This document shows, piece by piece, positions 5,635-6,218 of a stretch of DNA of 6,218 nt. The notes under the pieces are model-generated. The model saw only the letters and a program-made list of their open reading frames with translations. It did not search any database and was not told where the DNA came from. Source of the DNA: Bacteroidota bacterium. Lineage in GTDB: Bacteria; Bacteroidota; Bacteroidia; Flavobacteriales_F; PHOS-HE28. Each line of letters starts with the position of its first letter. Positions within the stretch are counted from its first letter, which is position 1. Where the stretch lies: NCBI GenBank assembly GCA_023428865.1, contig JAEYWT010000193.1, forward strand, positions 1-6,218, given 5' to 3'. The position numbers and the translations under genes were made by a program.

Positions 5635-6218
5635 TTATCGCTTAAGCCACTTGAGCGGCGCCGGAAGTCGGTTCCGTATCAGGCGTAAATATACCGACCG
5701 CCGCGCACCGAAGCCCTCATTGAAACGGGCAACGGACGCCGTGTTCGATCCGGCGAAGTCCAGCAAGAGCCCGGAACCCGCGTGTTCACTGATATAACGG
5801 TCTACGATGTGGAACATGGCCTGCCGCTTCACTCCCACCTCGTCATTGGCGGATTTGAGCAGGATGGAGCGACCCTCCCACACCATGAAACAAGCTGCAG
5901 CCACCAACAGATGGCCCTCGCGCACACCCAACAGATGACATTGGCCACGCTCCAACGCACCGGACAACATCCGCTCCAACAGCAGCATTCCACCTTCGGG
6001 GATGTTGCGGAACCTTTTGCCGGTGGTGCGTTCGAAGAGCGCGATGAACTCCTGCACCGTGATGTCGTTGTGGATCACCGGCGGATCGTCTCCCGCCTTC
6101 CGCAAGTTGCGCCGATGGCCTTGCGAATATGCCGCTCGCAAGGTGCTGGCATCCTTGTCCAACAGCAGGTCCTGTGTATCGCTGGTCGAAATTCGCTCGT
6201 CACGTCCGGCACGAACGT
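5635..6218 (-). CDS. FemAB/GNAT-like acyltransferase, C-terminal part, 5'-truncated by the window
   Basis: The frame stays open to the right edge, giving 193 visible residues; the TTG at 6162 is internal and not a credible start. The remaining N-terminal part lies outside the window. The sequence contains the phrase YSQGHRRNLRKA (6129 downwards), matching the Y(S/R)xxHRRNLxKA segment common in FemAB-like and GNAT-fold proteins of Bacteroidota. Further on come the strand pair LLGVREGHLLVAAACFMV, then LLKSANDEVGVKRQAMFHIVDRYI, and finally LLLDFAGSNTASVARFNEGFGA (from about 5769), the end of an acetyl-CoA/acyl-tRNA transferase fold. FemAB proteins add amino acids to peptidoglycan bridges from aminoacyl-tRNA, but many Bacteroidota members have no known substrate, so no function is assigned. 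The C-terminus is basic (APLKWLKR). The TAA stop is 7 bp before upp, suggesting one transcript. Confidence 0.8.
   Translation of the reverse strand, partial: VRAGRDERISTSDTQDLLLDKDASTLRAAYSQGHRRNLRKAGDDPPVIHNDITVQEFIALFERTTGKRFRNIPEGGMLLLERMLSGALERGQCHLLGVREGHLLVAAACFMVWEGRSILLKSANDEVGVKRQAMFHIVDRYISEHAGSGLLLDFAGSNTASVARFNEGFGARRSVYLRLIRNRLPAPLKWLKR

Noticed and set aside
1..6218. Search for a mobile element, defence system, CRISPR array, tRNA or riboswitch
   Set aside because: No direct or inverted repeats, transposase or nuclease domains, cloverleaf-like segments or long untranslated regions were seen; gaps between genes are 15 bp or less.

Overview
This 6.2 kb window is GC-rich and almost entirely coding. 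It looks like a chromosomal piece from a Bacteroidota bacterium. The FtsH has the phylum's typical stretch from GAAWYLPEER through STGALSDLEK to the SGQSEYSFGKPYSEK region. The uracil phosphoribosyltransferase and the FemAB-like protein also resemble Bacteroidota homologues. No start codon is preceded by a convincing Shine-Dalgarno sequence, which is usual in this phylum. A GC-rich environmental lineage related to Flavobacteriales is plausible, but this rank is inferred from remembered family resemblance, not from a search.

Left half, plus strand (1-3861): five tightly packed genes read as one likely operon. They are the 3' part of ftsH (membrane AAA+ zinc protease), a 68-residue DUF2007 protein, cdsA (CDP-diacylglycerol synthase), psd (phosphatidylserine decarboxylase) and an unrecognised 179-residue membrane-anchored or secreted protein. 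The DUF2007 gene and cdsA overlap by ATGA. The layout joins membrane-protein quality control to phospholipid synthesis: CdsA makes CDP-diacylglycerol, a phosphatidylserine synthase (not in this window) would use it, and Psd finishes phosphatidylethanolamine.

Right half, minus strand (6218 down to 3823): four genes, again almost without gaps. They are the 3' part of a FemAB/GNAT-like acyltransferase gene, upp (uracil salvage), a four-helix membrane protein of unknown function, and a YjjG-type HAD nucleotidase. The membrane-protein and nucleotidase genes overlap by ATGA. upp and the nucleotidase both handle pyrimidine nucleotides, so the membrane protein between them is a guilt-by-association candidate only.

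The two operons converge and their last genes overlap tail to tail by 39 bp (3823-3861), with no visible intrinsic terminator between them. Both operon promoters lie outside the window. I see no RNA gene, mobile element, CRISPR array, long repeat or non-coding stretch above 15 bp. No new biological system is evident. The items most worth a second look are the two unrecognised proteins, the convergent overlap, and a few unusual residues at conserved motifs.
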